A stretch of DNA of 22,336 nucleotides from Nitrososphaerota archaeon (lineage in GTDB: Archaea > Thermoproteota > Nitrososphaeria > Nitrososphaerales > Nitrosopumilaceae): NCBI GenBank assembly GCA_018263495.1, contig JAANXC010000056.1, positions 1 to 22,336 of the forward strand. The letters are read 5' to 3'. Every line of letters starts with the position of its first letter. The first letter of the stretch is position 1. The notes under the pieces were generated by a model, which worked only from the letters and a program-made list of their open reading frames with translations, was not told the origin of the DNA and made no database searches. Positions 13,872-22,004 of this stretch are shown one piece after another. The position numbers and the translations under genes were made by a program.

Positions 13872-14639
13872 TTATTTACCTATGCGTCTTTTTCTTTTCT
13901 GGAATGTACGTATAGCCCGCATAAGATCAATCTTTCTAAATTCCGGCCAAAAAACATCTAAGAATACTAATTCACTATATGCACTTTGCCACATTAAAAA
14001 ACCACTCATTCTTTTTTCCCCAGATGTTCTTAAAATCATATCAGCTGATGGCTGAGGAAGATGTGAAGTATACAAATTTTCTTCAATTACATCCTTGTTA
14101 ACGTCCTTTGCGTCTAATTTGCCTTCTTTTATCTTGGCACCAATTTTTTTAACTGCATCAACCAGTTCGTTCTGACCACCATATGCAATTGCAATATTGA
14201 GAAAATGATTATTGTAATCCTTTGTAGCGTTATCCAATCTTGACAGTACATCTTTTATCGAATCTGGTAACAATTCAATTCGTCCTATTGCTTTGACTCT
14301 CATTTCGTTTTTATGAATTCTAGGATCATTGTAAAGTTTTTCTAATCTTGTTTTGATTAAATCATAAATATAATCAAGTTCTTCATTTTTTCTATCCAGA
14401 TTTTCAGCTGATAAAACATACAAAGTTATAATTTTTATATCAAATTCTTCACACCAATCAAGAAGGTTTTCAACTGCATCAGCGCCCTTAAAATGACCTT
14501 GATTTTGCATAACTAAATTTCGTTTTGCCCACCTACGATTACCATCTAATACTATAGCTATATGATTAGGCCTATCACCCTCGACAACTTCTTTTTCTAA
14601 TCTTTTAGCGTAGAACCTATAAAGTCCAGACGCATTCAA
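13872..14639 (-). CDS. uppS: cis-Prenyltransferase (undecaprenyl/dolichyl diphosphate synthase family)
   Basis: A protein of about 255 residues that extends an allylic diphosphate with isopentenyl units in cis, giving the long polyprenyl lipid that carries glycans for N-glycosylation in archaea. Motifs: DGNRRWAK (32-39, catalytic Asp32), GHFKGADAV (48-56), TLYVLSAENL, the NIAIAYGGQNEL helix, and RTSGEKRMSGFLMWQSAYSELVF near the C-terminus, with the diphosphate-binding Arg and the metal-binding Glu of SEL. TTG 14639 is the only usual start in the frame after an upstream stop. The chain length of the product cannot be read from sequence. Confidence 0.93.
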   Translation of the reverse strand: MNASGLYRFYAKRLEKEVVEGDRPNHIAIVLDGNRRWAKRNLVMQNQGHFKGADAVENLLDWCEEFDIKIITLYVLSAENLDRKNEELDYIYDLIKTRLEKLYNDPRIHKNEMRVKAIGRIELLPDSIKDVLSRLDNATKDYNNHFLNIAIAYGGQNELVDAVKKIGAKIKEGKLDAKDVNKDVIEENLYTSHLPQPSADMILRTSGEKRMSGFLMWQSAYSELVFLDVFWPEFRKIDLMRAIRTFQKRKRRIGK

Positions 14640-14749
14640 TACAGCATCTAATATTCCGTTAATAGTGCATCACCTTTCACATATTTTTGGATTAAATAGA
14701 GACAGATATGTGTTATTATAATATGATTCTAAACAGAATGAAAAATTTA

Positions 14750-15886
14750 CTATTCTAATTCTTTGCTTCCTTTTTTCCTATATCTACGGATCAAAAGAGT
14801 GGCAGATGCAGCTGTAACCGCAAAACCCGCAACTAAAGGCAGGATCAGTGAGAATGAACTTTCTTCATACATTAGGATGTTTGTAAACTGATGAACAGTA
14901 GGATATAACGCAACTAATACAATTAGCCTAAGAAGATCACTAATGTGTCGTAATTTTCTGTTTAGCCAGTTACTAAATAAAATTCCTACAAATATTGTTC
15001 CAAGACCGATCCACAAGAATGGAATCATACCTGAAACAAATTGACCTATCACTACTTCGTCCGTAATTAGATTAATAATTCCTACATCGGCGGAGATGTT
15101 TTCTGGACTTACAGTAGTTATGCCAGCTGGAACTGATGCTGCTATCAGAATTAGCCCAGTGATTAGTGTAAACATTCTGGTAAACCCTTCCGGCGTAGGT
15201 TTTGCCCAGTTGGTCCATGCTTTATCAATATCAAATGCTCTGATCAAAAATGCACCACCAAGAATGGTAATTAGCACAGCAAAAATCTCTACGTTGTATC
15301 CTGTAACAGCTCCTATTCCACCGATCAATAATAAAATTCCTGGAACACCCAAAAAGAACTTTGAATATTTTGGGTTGTACATTACTAATTTTAGGAACTT
15401 GCCAAATACAGCATAAGAATGTTCAATCGTTCTGCTGACTTGCATAACTACTCTTTGCACTGAAATAACTGGAATTACATTTTGAATCACAGGTATAACC
15501 ATCTCATCATCTTCTCCATCTGAAACTATTACAGCTCCATTTGCAGAAAATTTCTTTAATACTGACTTTATCTCCGAAGCAACTTTTTCATCTGCCTGTA
15601 CACCTCTGTTCTCTACACCAGTAACCGTGATTACTTGCGCCTTGTATCCCTTGCTTACCAAGTCTTCATATGTTTTAACAGCAAAAAATATTGAATTAGA
15701 ATCCGCATCTTCAGGATCTTCCAGAGCTAATCTTTGTGCCGCTTCTATGCATGCATTTCTGCCAACAACAGGGGTTGAAATTCCAGTCTTTCTTCCTAAA
15801 TCATCGTCTCTATCTATGCAAATAACTAGTAATTTGTTTGCTGTAGTGGCCTTAACATCTTTTTCCAGTTTTCCACTCAGTGACAT
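14750..15886 (-). CDS. DUF373 family membrane protein
   Basis: A 378-residue protein with a soluble alpha/beta N-terminal half and five to six transmembrane helices from about residue 175 on. The DUF373 (PF04123) signature ICIDRDDDLG occurs at 22-31, followed by VGRNACIEAAQRLALEDPEDAD and SDGEDDEMVIPVI. The acidic clusters suggest a metal or nucleotide site facing the cytoplasm. The family is nearly restricted to archaea and has no established function. ATG 15886 has a TATA-like TTAAAAGG about 28 nt upstream. It lies 110 nt before the cis-prenyltransferase gene on the same strand, compatible with an envelope or lipid role, which is inference. Confidence 0.88.
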   Translation of the reverse strand: MSLSGKLEKDVKATTANKLLVICIDRDDDLGRKTGISTPVVGRNACIEAAQRLALEDPEDADSNSIFFAVKTYEDLVSKGYKAQVITVTGVENRGVQADEKVASEIKSVLKKFSANGAVIVSDGEDDEMVIPVIQNVIPVISVQRVVMQVSRTIEHSYAVFGKFLKLVMYNPKYSKFFLGVPGILLLIGGIGAVTGYNVEIFAVLITILGGAFLIRAFDIDKAWTNWAKPTPEGFTRMFTLITGLILIAASVPAGITTVSPENISADVGIINLITDEVVIGQFVSGMIPFLWIGLGTIFVGILFSNWLNRKLRHISDLLRLIVLVALYPTVHQFTNILMYEESSFSLILPLVAGFAVTAASATLLIRRYRKKGSKELE

Positions 15887-15967
15887 AATCTATTATATAA
15901 CAAAATTACCTTTTAACGATTTCCCACCATTCTTACTATGAAGTTTAGTATTACACGACTAGCGTAA

Positions 15968-16465
15968 TTATGGTCTTGTATTATCTGATTTTTTGATTAG
16001 GTCTAGTGATTCTGTTTCCAATTGATGTATTTTAGCAATTATTTCATTAATAGAATTTGAATTATCATCATCATTCATCAAATTTGCAACAACAACTGTT
16101 TCTGTAATCTTTTCATTTAGTTTTTTTAATGCATTAATATAATTTACATAACTTTCAACCCATTCTTGCGTAGCACCACTATCAGTTAATTCTATTATCA
16201 AAGAATTAATTTGTGACGAAGAAACTTTTGCAATTCCGATGTATTCATTTGGACTCATCTTCTTTTCCATCAATTTTTCAAATGATTCATCAATACTCAC
16301 AGATTCCAGTGTAGTTTTTTCTTTGGTAATATCAAGATATTTTTCAAAATCAGACACAACAATTTTCATTGTTGTATCTTCTGGTATTAGATAAACCAAA
16401 AAACTAGCAGCAACTACACCAACAAGAACAGCTATAGTTACTCCAATACCTTTTTTTGACGCCAT
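15968..16465 (-). CDS. Membrane-anchored protein with coiled extracellular domain
   Basis: A 165-residue protein with one N-terminal transmembrane helix (about 7-27, after MASKKG) acting as signal anchor. The outside part is hydrophilic and mostly helical, with heptad-like stretches (FEKYLDITKEKTTLESV, NALKKLNEKITETVVVANL, INEIIAKIHQLETESLDLI). No catalytic motif is visible and no family is recognised. A TATAAAT box about 26 nt upstream of the ATG supports the start. The next gene on this strand is the DUF373 membrane protein 81 nt downstream. Confidence 0.75.
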   Translation of the reverse strand: MASKKGIGVTIAVLVGVVAASFLVYLIPEDTTMKIVVSDFEKYLDITKEKTTLESVSIDESFEKLMEKKMSPNEYIGIAKVSSSQINSLIIELTDSGATQEWVESYVNYINALKKLNEKITETVVVANLMNDDDNSNSINEIIAKIHQLETESLDLIKKSDNTRP

Positions 16466-16698
16466 CAGTAAATTACGAAAATCTATTATTTATATTGCCA
16501 ACTTTTCAAAATTTTTCTTCAATAGAATTCTTGTAAAATTATCAACAATAATTTCTATAATTGAGAAATATCAAAAATAATCAAAATTAGTTAAATAGGA
16601 TTAGGTTTTACCACTAAAAATTATCCGATCATCTAGTTTCTAGTTAAAATTTTTTCACAGCAATATCCTAAATACGACTTTATTTGTCAAAAGTTAGA

Positions 16699-16842
16699 AT
16701 GGCAACAGCATATTGTGTAAAATGTAGAGACAAAAGAGAAATAAAAGATCCAGTAGAAACTACGCTAAAAAATGGCAGACCTGCCCTAAAAGGCACTTGT
16801 CCTGAATGCGGAACTAATGTTTTTCGAATAGGCAAACCTTAA
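16699..16842 (+). CDS. DUF5679-type zinc-ribbon protein
   Basis: A 47-residue protein: ATAYCVKCRDKREI, then a TTLKNGRPALKG turn, then CPECGTNVFRIGK. The CVKC (6-9) and CPEC (34-37) pairs form a zinc ribbon. The spacing and the K-NGRPA-x-G-x-CP-x-CG signature match the DUF5679 family, small proteins common in archaea and some bacteria and of unknown role. TAAATACG centred about 27 nt upstream supports a leaderless ATG. It is the first gene of the plus-strand information-processing run, 55 nt before aIF2-beta. Confidence 0.88.
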   Translation: MATAYCVKCRDKREIKDPVETTLKNGRPALKGTCPECGTNVFRIGKP

Positions 16843-16897
16843 GATAATTTCTTTTTTTATCTAAACCCATATAGGTGGAGTTAGGATTTCCATTTTT

Positions 16898-17320
16898 ATG
16901 GCAAAGTCAGACTATGAAAAGATGTTAAAACGAATAGAAAAGAATTTGACTAAACATTCTAAAGTTACTGATGGCAGATTTGAACTTCCTCCAGTTGATG
17001 TGATGTGGGAAGGGCAAAAGACTTACTTGAGGAATTTTGCAGAATATCCAAAAATAATGCGTAGAGATCCTGCTAAATTATTACAATATCTATCAAAAGA
17101 ATTTGCGGTTCCTGCTGAAAGGGTTGGTGATAGTGCAATGTTTACTGGAAAAAGGGATCCTGATGATTTTACACGGCTGCTTAACATTTACGTTAGTGAT
17201 TATATCAGTTGCATTACTTGCCAAAGTCCTGATACAAGAATAGAAAAGGAAAAAAGAATACATTTTCTTATTTGTGAAGCATGTGGGGCAAAATCCACAA
17301 TTAAGGGTAAATATGCTTAA
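16898..17320 (+). CDS. Translation initiation factor aIF2, beta subunit
   Basis: A 140-residue protein that is part of the heterotrimeric factor delivering initiator Met-tRNA to the small ribosomal subunit. It has the N-terminal helix that contacts the gamma subunit (YEKMLKRIEKNL), the central alpha/beta domain (TYLRNFAEYPKIMRRDPAKLL, VGDSAMFTGKRD) and the C-terminal zinc ribbon with C105, C108, C126 and C129. Length and order match archaeal aIF2-beta. A CATATAGG box about 26 nt upstream supports ATG 16898. The stop TAA shares its last base with the ATG of the DUF424 gene (TAATG), so translation is coupled. Confidence 0.95.
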   Translation: MAKSDYEKMLKRIEKNLTKHSKVTDGRFELPPVDVMWEGQKTYLRNFAEYPKIMRRDPAKLLQYLSKEFAVPAERVGDSAMFTGKRDPDDFTRLLNIYVSDYISCITCQSPDTRIEKEKRIHFLICEACGAKSTIKGKYA

Positions 17321-17613
17321 TGTTTTCTGCACGTTTGATTAATCATAAGGATACTTGTATGCTAAACATATGTGATACCGAATTGTTAGGCAGGACTCTC
17401 AATAGAGGTAGTTTTACCCTCAAAATAAGTGAAAAATATTATGCAGAAAAAGTTGTTGAGAAAGAAGAGGCAAAGGAGATGTTGAAAAGATCTGATAACA
17501 TTAACATGGTAGGAAAGGAAATAATTTCTTTGTCTGTAGATATGGGAATTGGAACACAAGATGGAGTTAAAGAAATAGATGGGGTTCCTTTCCTAATTGT
17601 TTTCAAAATGTAA
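17320..17613 (+). CDS. DUF424 family protein
   Basis: A 97-residue protein of the archaeal DUF424 family (PF04242). It starts FSARLINHKDTCMLNICDTELLGRTL, continues with ISEKYYAEKVVEKEEAKEML and ends in the hydrophobic VPFLIVFKM. Members are found beside translation genes and may bind nucleic acid, but no biochemical role is established. Its ATG overlaps the aIF2-beta stop by one base, and 38 nt separate it from aIF1A, with a new TATA-like box (ATTATATAC) in that gap. Confidence 0.88.
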   Translation: MFSARLINHKDTCMLNICDTELLGRTLNRGSFTLKISEKYYAEKVVEKEEAKEMLKRSDNINMVGKEIISLSVDMGIGTQDGVKEIDGVPFLIVFKM

Positions 17614-17651
17614 ATCACCACAATTATATACAAAAATTTTTACTTTTTTCT

Positions 17652-17963
17652 ATGGGTAAACGTAAGGTCTTAAACGAAAGCGCATTAAAAGAATTGCAAT
17701 TACCTCAAGAGGGTGAGATGTTTGGAAGAGTAATCAAGCTTCTTGGGGGTGAAAACCTTTTGGTAAAATGTGCTGATGGTATTACTAGAAGAGGAAGAAT
17801 TAGAGGAAAATTAAAACGCAGAGTATGGATACGTGATAATGATATAGTGATAATCGCACCTTGGGAATTTGGACAGGCTGACAGAGGTGATATTTTGTGG
17901 AGATACACATTACCACAAACAGATTGGCTTAAACAAAATGATCACATACCAAAAGATTTCTAA
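17652..17963 (+). CDS. Translation initiation factor aIF1A
   Basis: A 103-residue OB-fold (S1-type) protein that binds the ribosomal A site and helps start-site selection. Diagnostic stretches are GEMFGRVIKLLGGENLLVKC, ITRRGRIRGKLKRRVWIRDNDIVI and APWEF, all typical of eIF1A/aIF1A. The length is standard for archaea. ATTATATAC, centred 26 nt upstream, suggests its own promoter and a leaderless mRNA besides any read-through from DUF424. The KH-protein gene follows after 17 nt. In many archaea a RIO1-type kinase gene lies between these two; it is absent here. Confidence 0.95.
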   Translation: MGKRKVLNESALKELQLPQEGEMFGRVIKLLGGENLLVKCADGITRRGRIRGKLKRRVWIRDNDIVIIAPWEFGQADRGDILWRYTLPQTDWLKQNDHIPKDF

Positions 17964-17980
17964 AAAAATTATTTTACTAA

Positions 17981-18550
17981 ATGAGTTTTGAAAAATTAAT
18001 TAGAATTCCGGAAGACAGAATTGGTGTTCTAATAGGCAAGTCTGGAAAAACAAAATCAAAAATTGAAGAAACCTGCTCAGTGAAATTAGATATAGATAGT
18101 AAAAACGGGGAAATTCAAGTTTTAAGTGAAGTTGTTGATGAACAATTTCAAACTTTCAAGGCTTTGGAAATTATAACAGCAATAGGTCGTGGGTTTTCAC
18201 CACAAAAAGCTATGAGATTACTTAAAGGTGAAAATACTTTGCATGTAATTAGTTTACGTGAGTTTGGTGGAAAAACTCCAGAACAAATTGAAAGGATCAA
18301 AGGAAGAATAATAGGTGATGGTGGTAAGGCGAGAGTGAATATGGAAAATTTGAGTAGCACAGACATTACTGTTTATGGGAAAACTGTATCAGTCATTGGT
18401 GAACCAACGCAGTTAAAACTTGCCATAGATGCTATTGAATCATTGTTAAGCGGTAGCATGCATGGATATGTTTACAAGAAAATTGAAGCTGGTAGACGGC
18501 AGGAAAAATTCGCCAGATTGCAATTATGGGAAAATCAAGATGTCTTCTAA
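17981..18550 (+). CDS. KH-domain ribosome-assembly protein (Pno1/Dim2-like)
   Basis: A 189-residue protein with two KH domains. The first has the GxxG loop GKSG (19-22, in VLIGKSGKTKSKIE) and the second GDGG (112-115, in RIIGDGGKARVN). The linker AIGRGFSPQKAMRLL is typical of the Krr1/Pno1 (Dim2) family, which binds the 3' region of small-subunit rRNA during maturation. In archaea it can also modulate aIF2-alpha. The gene lies 17 nt after aIF1A, and its last 11 nt overlap the start of top6B, so it is probably cotranscribed with both. Confidence 0.92.
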   Translation: MSFEKLIRIPEDRIGVLIGKSGKTKSKIEETCSVKLDIDSKNGEIQVLSEVVDEQFQTFKALEIITAIGRGFSPQKAMRLLKGENTLHVISLREFGGKTPEQIERIKGRIIGDGGKARVNMENLSSTDITVYGKTVSVIGEPTQLKLAIDAIESLLSGSMHGYVYKKIEAGRRQEKFARLQLWENQDVF

Positions 18551-20378
18551 AGAAACTTTTAGTCAGATTTCTCCAAGTGAATTTTTTTATCGTAACAGAG
18601 ACCTTGCAGGCTTTAGTAATCCAACAAGATCACTTTATACTGCAGTTCGTGAATTCGTCGAGAATTCTCTTGACGCGTGTGATCAAAAAGGAATTTTGGC
18701 TGATGTTCACATGTCAATAAAGGCAGTTGATGCAGAAAAGCCAGATCCAAAACAGTATATCTTAACTGTTAGAGACAACGGTCCTGGCATTGAATCAAAC
18801 CATGTTCCTCTTGCATTTGGTACAGTCCTGTATGGCTCAAAATTTGGTCTAAAGCAGGCAAGGGGAATGTTTGGATTAGGTGCTACAATGGCAATTCTTT
18901 ACGGTCAAATTACAACAAACAAGCCTGTTAACGTGAAAAGTAGTACTGATGGAAAAACTCAGGATGAATATGAAATGCTTTTGGATATACAGAAGAATAA
19001 ACCCGTGATACTAAGACATGAAACAAAAGAAGTTTCAAAAACTGGATTATCGGTTAGCATATGTTTAGAGGGTGATTATGCAAAAGCAGGTTCAAAAATA
19101 CGTGATTATGTATATCAAACCTCGCTGATAACACCATACGCAACAATTACTTTTGATGATCCAAAAGGTGAGAAGTATAGGTATACCAAAGTTATCAGAA
19201 CAATGCCACCGTCACCAACAGTCATCAGACCACATCCACATGGAATTGACGTTGAAACAATTAGACGAATGCTGTTAGACACTCATTATCAAATCCCGGC
19301 GGTTGATGATAATATGATCTCAAAAGTTAGGAAAGAGCTAGGATTAGCCAACAAAAATCTTAGTCACTCGGAAATAATGGATAAGACACAAAAAAAATGG
19401 AAAACTTTGACACGATCTGTTCGTATAGTCATGGCTTTGGTGTCATTTTTAAAAATGGATTTTGAAAAGTTAAGCAAGACTACCATTGAAGAAATTGATA
19501 TAGGAAACAAGAAATTAACCTACTGGGATTTTGGTGAATCACAGTCTATTTCTGTTGATATGGATCCAGAAAGTTTTTACTATAAACAACTCGCAAACAC
19601 GGTGCAGGGAGAAACATTAACCTCATTTTTGACTAAACGTTTCCAGAGGGTAGGACCAACTACAGCTTTAAAGTTTGCAGAATATGCAAAGTTTAAGCCT
19701 GAACACAGAATTGGTACTATGACAAACCAAGAGCTTGTAAAACTTACTGATGGATTACAATCATTTGACGACTTTATGGCGCCTGATCCAAGTTGTTTGG
19801 CTCCACTAGGTGAATCTCCACTGAAAAAAGGCATGGAAAGATTTTTCGAACCAGATTTTCTTGAGGTTGTACAACGTGGGGCTTCCGCTTATTCGGGATT
19901 CCCATTTGTTATAGAGATGGGAATTGCGTATGGGGGAAAAATTTCTAGCCGTGGAATGAAAGTTTATCGATTTGCTAACAGAATTCCACTTCTTTATGAT
20001 GAGGGAAGTGATGTGGTTCTAAAGGTTGTAAATGACACTGACTGGTCACGCTATAAGGTAAAAGGCGATCCACCGTTAGTAATAGTATCACATATCTGTT
20101 CTACAAGAGTCCCATACAAAACGGTAGGAAAAGAAAATGTAGCAGATAGACCTGAGATTGAACGTGAATTAAAGTTGGCACTACTTTCTCTTTCTAGAAA
20201 ATTATCTTCATTCATGTCTAAAAGAGGTCAGGCTGAAGCTGCCATAAAAAGAAAAAATCTTTATTCAAAATACATTCCATTGATAGCACAATTTTGTACA
20301 GAACTTGCTGGTAAAAAGAAAGAACCAAATTATAAGAAAATGATTACGGAGGAACCCATAGTTGAAAAAGAAACCTAG
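18540..20378 (+). CDS. top6B: DNA topoisomerase VI subunit B (ATPase)
   Basis: A 612-residue GHKL ATPase that drives ATP-dependent strand passage with Top6A. N-box: EFVENSLDACD (38-48, catalytic Glu38, Asn42). G1 box: DNGPGI (79-84). G2 box: QARGMFGLGATMA (106-118). Then the H2TH and transducer regions, with KRGQAEAAIKRKNLY as the late transducer lysine segment. The frame is open back to an ATG at 18462, but ATG 18540 (MSSKETFSQI) is the family start and overlaps the KH stop by only 11 nt. It overlaps top6A by 17 nt. Confidence 0.96.
   Translation: MSSKETFSQISPSEFFYRNRDLAGFSNPTRSLYTAVREFVENSLDACDQKGILADVHMSIKAVDAEKPDPKQYILTVRDNGPGIESNHVPLAFGTVLYGSKFGLKQARGMFGLGATMAILYGQITTNKPVNVKSSTDGKTQDEYEMLLDIQKNKPVILRHETKEVSKTGLSVSICLEGDYAKAGSKIRDYVYQTSLITPYATITFDDPKGEKYRYTKVIRTMPPSPTVIRPHPHGIDVETIRRMLLDTHYQIPAVDDNMISKVRKELGLANKNLSHSEIMDKTQKKWKTLTRSVRIVMALVSFLKMDFEKLSKTTIEEIDIGNKKLTYWDFGESQSISVDMDPESFYYKQLANTVQGETLTSFLTKRFQRVGPTTALKFAEYAKFKPEHRIGTMTNQELVKLTDGLQSFDDFMAPDPSCLAPLGESPLKKGMERFFEPDFLEVVQRGASAYSGFPFVIEMGIAYGGKISSRGMKVYRFANRIPLLYDEGSDVVLKVVNDTDWSRYKVKGDPPLVIVSHICSTRVPYKTVGKENVADRPEIERELKLALLSLSRKLSSFMSKRGQAEAAIKRKNLYSKYIPLIAQFCTELAGKKKEPNYKKMITEEPIVEKET
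20348..20352 (+). promoter_or_regulatory. Shine-Dalgarno site of top6A
   Basis: GGAGG lies 9 nt before the TTG at 20362, inside the end of top6B. It is the clearest ribosome-binding site in the window, where most genes appear leaderless, and it decides the TTG start of top6A. Confidence 0.7.
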
Positions 20379-21459
20379 GAAAAAAGATTCAGAGGACAAG
20401 CAACATACCCTTGCTGATCTTTTGAAAAAACACGGAGCACAGATTTATGATGATCTTGATAAAGGAAATTTCCCAAAATTTTCAATTCCTAGCCGTTCAG
20501 TAAGCAATATTGTATACGACAAAAAAATACGGCAGTACATACTTGGAGCAAACACGGCAGTTAGAAGTTCTAGAAATACATCACAACTTCGTGCATTCAC
20601 TCAATTAATGTGGCTGGCATTTTTTGCTAACAGGTTAACAGGGCAAAAAAAATCTTCAACTCTTCGAGATGTATATTACTCATCTCAGGCTTTTGAAGTT
20701 GACTTTGAAGATCAGTCTGAATCTGATAACATAATCGTTGACCTAGAGGCAGTACTTGCATCACCAAGAGAATCTTTTCATGTATTTCCAGAGGAACGTA
20801 GTAGTGTATTTGGGGATTTAACAATAGAGTATACTGTTCCTGGTTATGAAGGGAAAAAAACAAATTTGTCTGATCATCCGGATGGCTATGCCATAGGACC
20901 AAGTCTTACCTCTTCAGAATTTACAGAAACAAGTGCAGAAGTTGTAATTGCAATTGAGAAAGGTGGTTTGTTTACTAGATTTGTTGAAGAGCAAGTTGAT
21001 AAAAAATTTAAAGCAATTATAGTTGACACTGGAGGTCAGGCTCCGCGTTCAACTAGGACACTTTTAAAAAGACTTCATGACGAGTTGAGTCTTCCTGTTG
21101 TTATTTTAACTGATGGTGATGTGTATGGGGAACATATCGCAATGGTAATAAAATCGGGTTCTGCCAATGCGGCGCATTTAAGGGAACTGACTGTTCCAGA
21201 TGCAAAATGGGTAGGTGTGTGGGCCACTGATATTGAAAAATATAAACTTCCTACCATACCAATGACAGAATCTGACATAAAGAGATGTCATGATCTACTG
21301 AAAGATCCTAGATATCAAGAAGGTATTTGGAAGAAAGAACTTGAAGTATTCTTAAAAATTAAAAGAAAGGCAGAACTTGAAGCATTCTCAAAGTATGGCC
21401 TAACGAATATTACAGACAAATATCTGCCACAGAAACTTGAAATTGCAAAAAGTCTTTAA
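20362..21459 (+). CDS. top6A: DNA topoisomerase VI subunit A (Spo11-like)
   Basis: A 365-residue subunit that makes and reseals the double-strand break, the archaeal relative of Spo11. The catalytic 5Y-CAP motif is TLRDVYY (100-106), with Tyr106 the likely nucleophile. The Toprim domain shows the acidic residue in VVIAIEK (Glu199) and DGDxxG (251-256, LTDGDVYGEH), which bind magnesium. IVDTGGQAPRSTR lies between them. Start TTG 20362 is set by the GGAGG. The first 17 nt overlap top6B, so the subunits are translated in step. The last 4 nt overlap the convergent Hsp20-like gene. Confidence 0.96.
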   Translation: MKKKPRKKDSEDKQHTLADLLKKHGAQIYDDLDKGNFPKFSIPSRSVSNIVYDKKIRQYILGANTAVRSSRNTSQLRAFTQLMWLAFFANRLTGQKKSSTLRDVYYSSQAFEVDFEDQSESDNIIVDLEAVLASPRESFHVFPEERSSVFGDLTIEYTVPGYEGKKTNLSDHPDGYAIGPSLTSSEFTETSAEVVIAIEKGGLFTRFVEEQVDKKFKAIIVDTGGQAPRSTRTLLKRLHDELSLPVVILTDGDVYGEHIAMVIKSGSANAAHLRELTVPDAKWVGVWATDIEKYKLPTIPMTESDIKRCHDLLKDPRYQEGIWKKELEVFLKIKRKAELEAFSKYGLTNITDKYLPQKLEIAKSL

Positions 21460-21917
21460 CTTATTCGAAGTGTCAGAACACCATTTCTGTATTTGAAGTC
21501 AGCTATCTTCATTTGATTTGAACCTTCAATTTGAACTTCTTTTGAAAAGCCACCGGAACCTCTAATGTATAACATTCCATCAATTAGTCTTACCATAATT
21601 TTATCGTCAGGACCAGGAACTTCAGCTACAAAAACAAATTGGTTTTCACCCTTAATAAGATCATAAACCCAATTCTTAGCTTCTGCTTCTCTTGCAGTAT
21701 ATTTTGGCTTGATATTTTTTAGCATTTTTTTAAAAACACTGACCCAATAAATTGTTGTAACTGCCGCAATACCAATCAAAATAAAACTCACAAAATTTCC
21801 ATCTGCTCTTTGTGACATTATGTAAATAATCCCAATAAAAATTAGTATAATTATTGGGATTACAAAGTTTAATGATTTTTGATCTGTATATGAAGATGTG
21901 CTACTAAATTTAGACAA
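21456..21917 (-). CDS. Membrane-anchored Hsp20/alpha-crystallin-like protein
   Basis: A 153-residue protein with two transmembrane helices (about 17-34 and 42-62), a basic linker, and a C-terminal domain resembling Hsp20. The domain reads NQFVFVAEVPGPDDKIMVRL, LYIRGSGGFSKEVQI and IADFKYRNGVLTLRI, matching the alpha-crystallin PG...I-V, L-I-G and NGVL-x-x-x landmarks. At about 60 residues it is shorter than a standard 90-residue alpha-crystallin domain and lacks the IxI tail. It might act as a membrane-tethered chaperone, which is inference. The start is TTG 21917, 27 nt from ATATAAA (21941-21947). It is convergent with top6A. Confidence 0.7.
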   Translation of the reverse strand: MSKFSSTSSYTDQKSLNFVIPIIILIFIGIIYIMSQRADGNFVSFILIGIAAVTTIYWVSVFKKMLKNIKPKYTAREAEAKNWVYDLIKGENQFVFVAEVPGPDDKIMVRLIDGMLYIRGSGGFSKEVQIEGSNQMKIADFKYRNGVLTLRIS

Positions 21918-22004
21918 TGAATGAGAATCACATCTGCCAAATATAAAGTATATTTGGAATTATTAGAGTGCTACTTTAATTAGAATAAATTCTTAGAATC
22001 TTGG

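Noticed and set aside
16466..16698. Possible gene or ncRNA in the 233-bp divergent gap
   Set aside because: The gap is AT-rich and holds promoter-like boxes for both neighbours. No coding frame, long stem or tRNA/rRNA feature was seen.
18462..18539. Upstream extension of Top6B by 26 residues
   Set aside because: The added residues are out of character for the family and overlap the KH gene by 89 nt. ATG 18540 gives the usual Top6B N-terminus.
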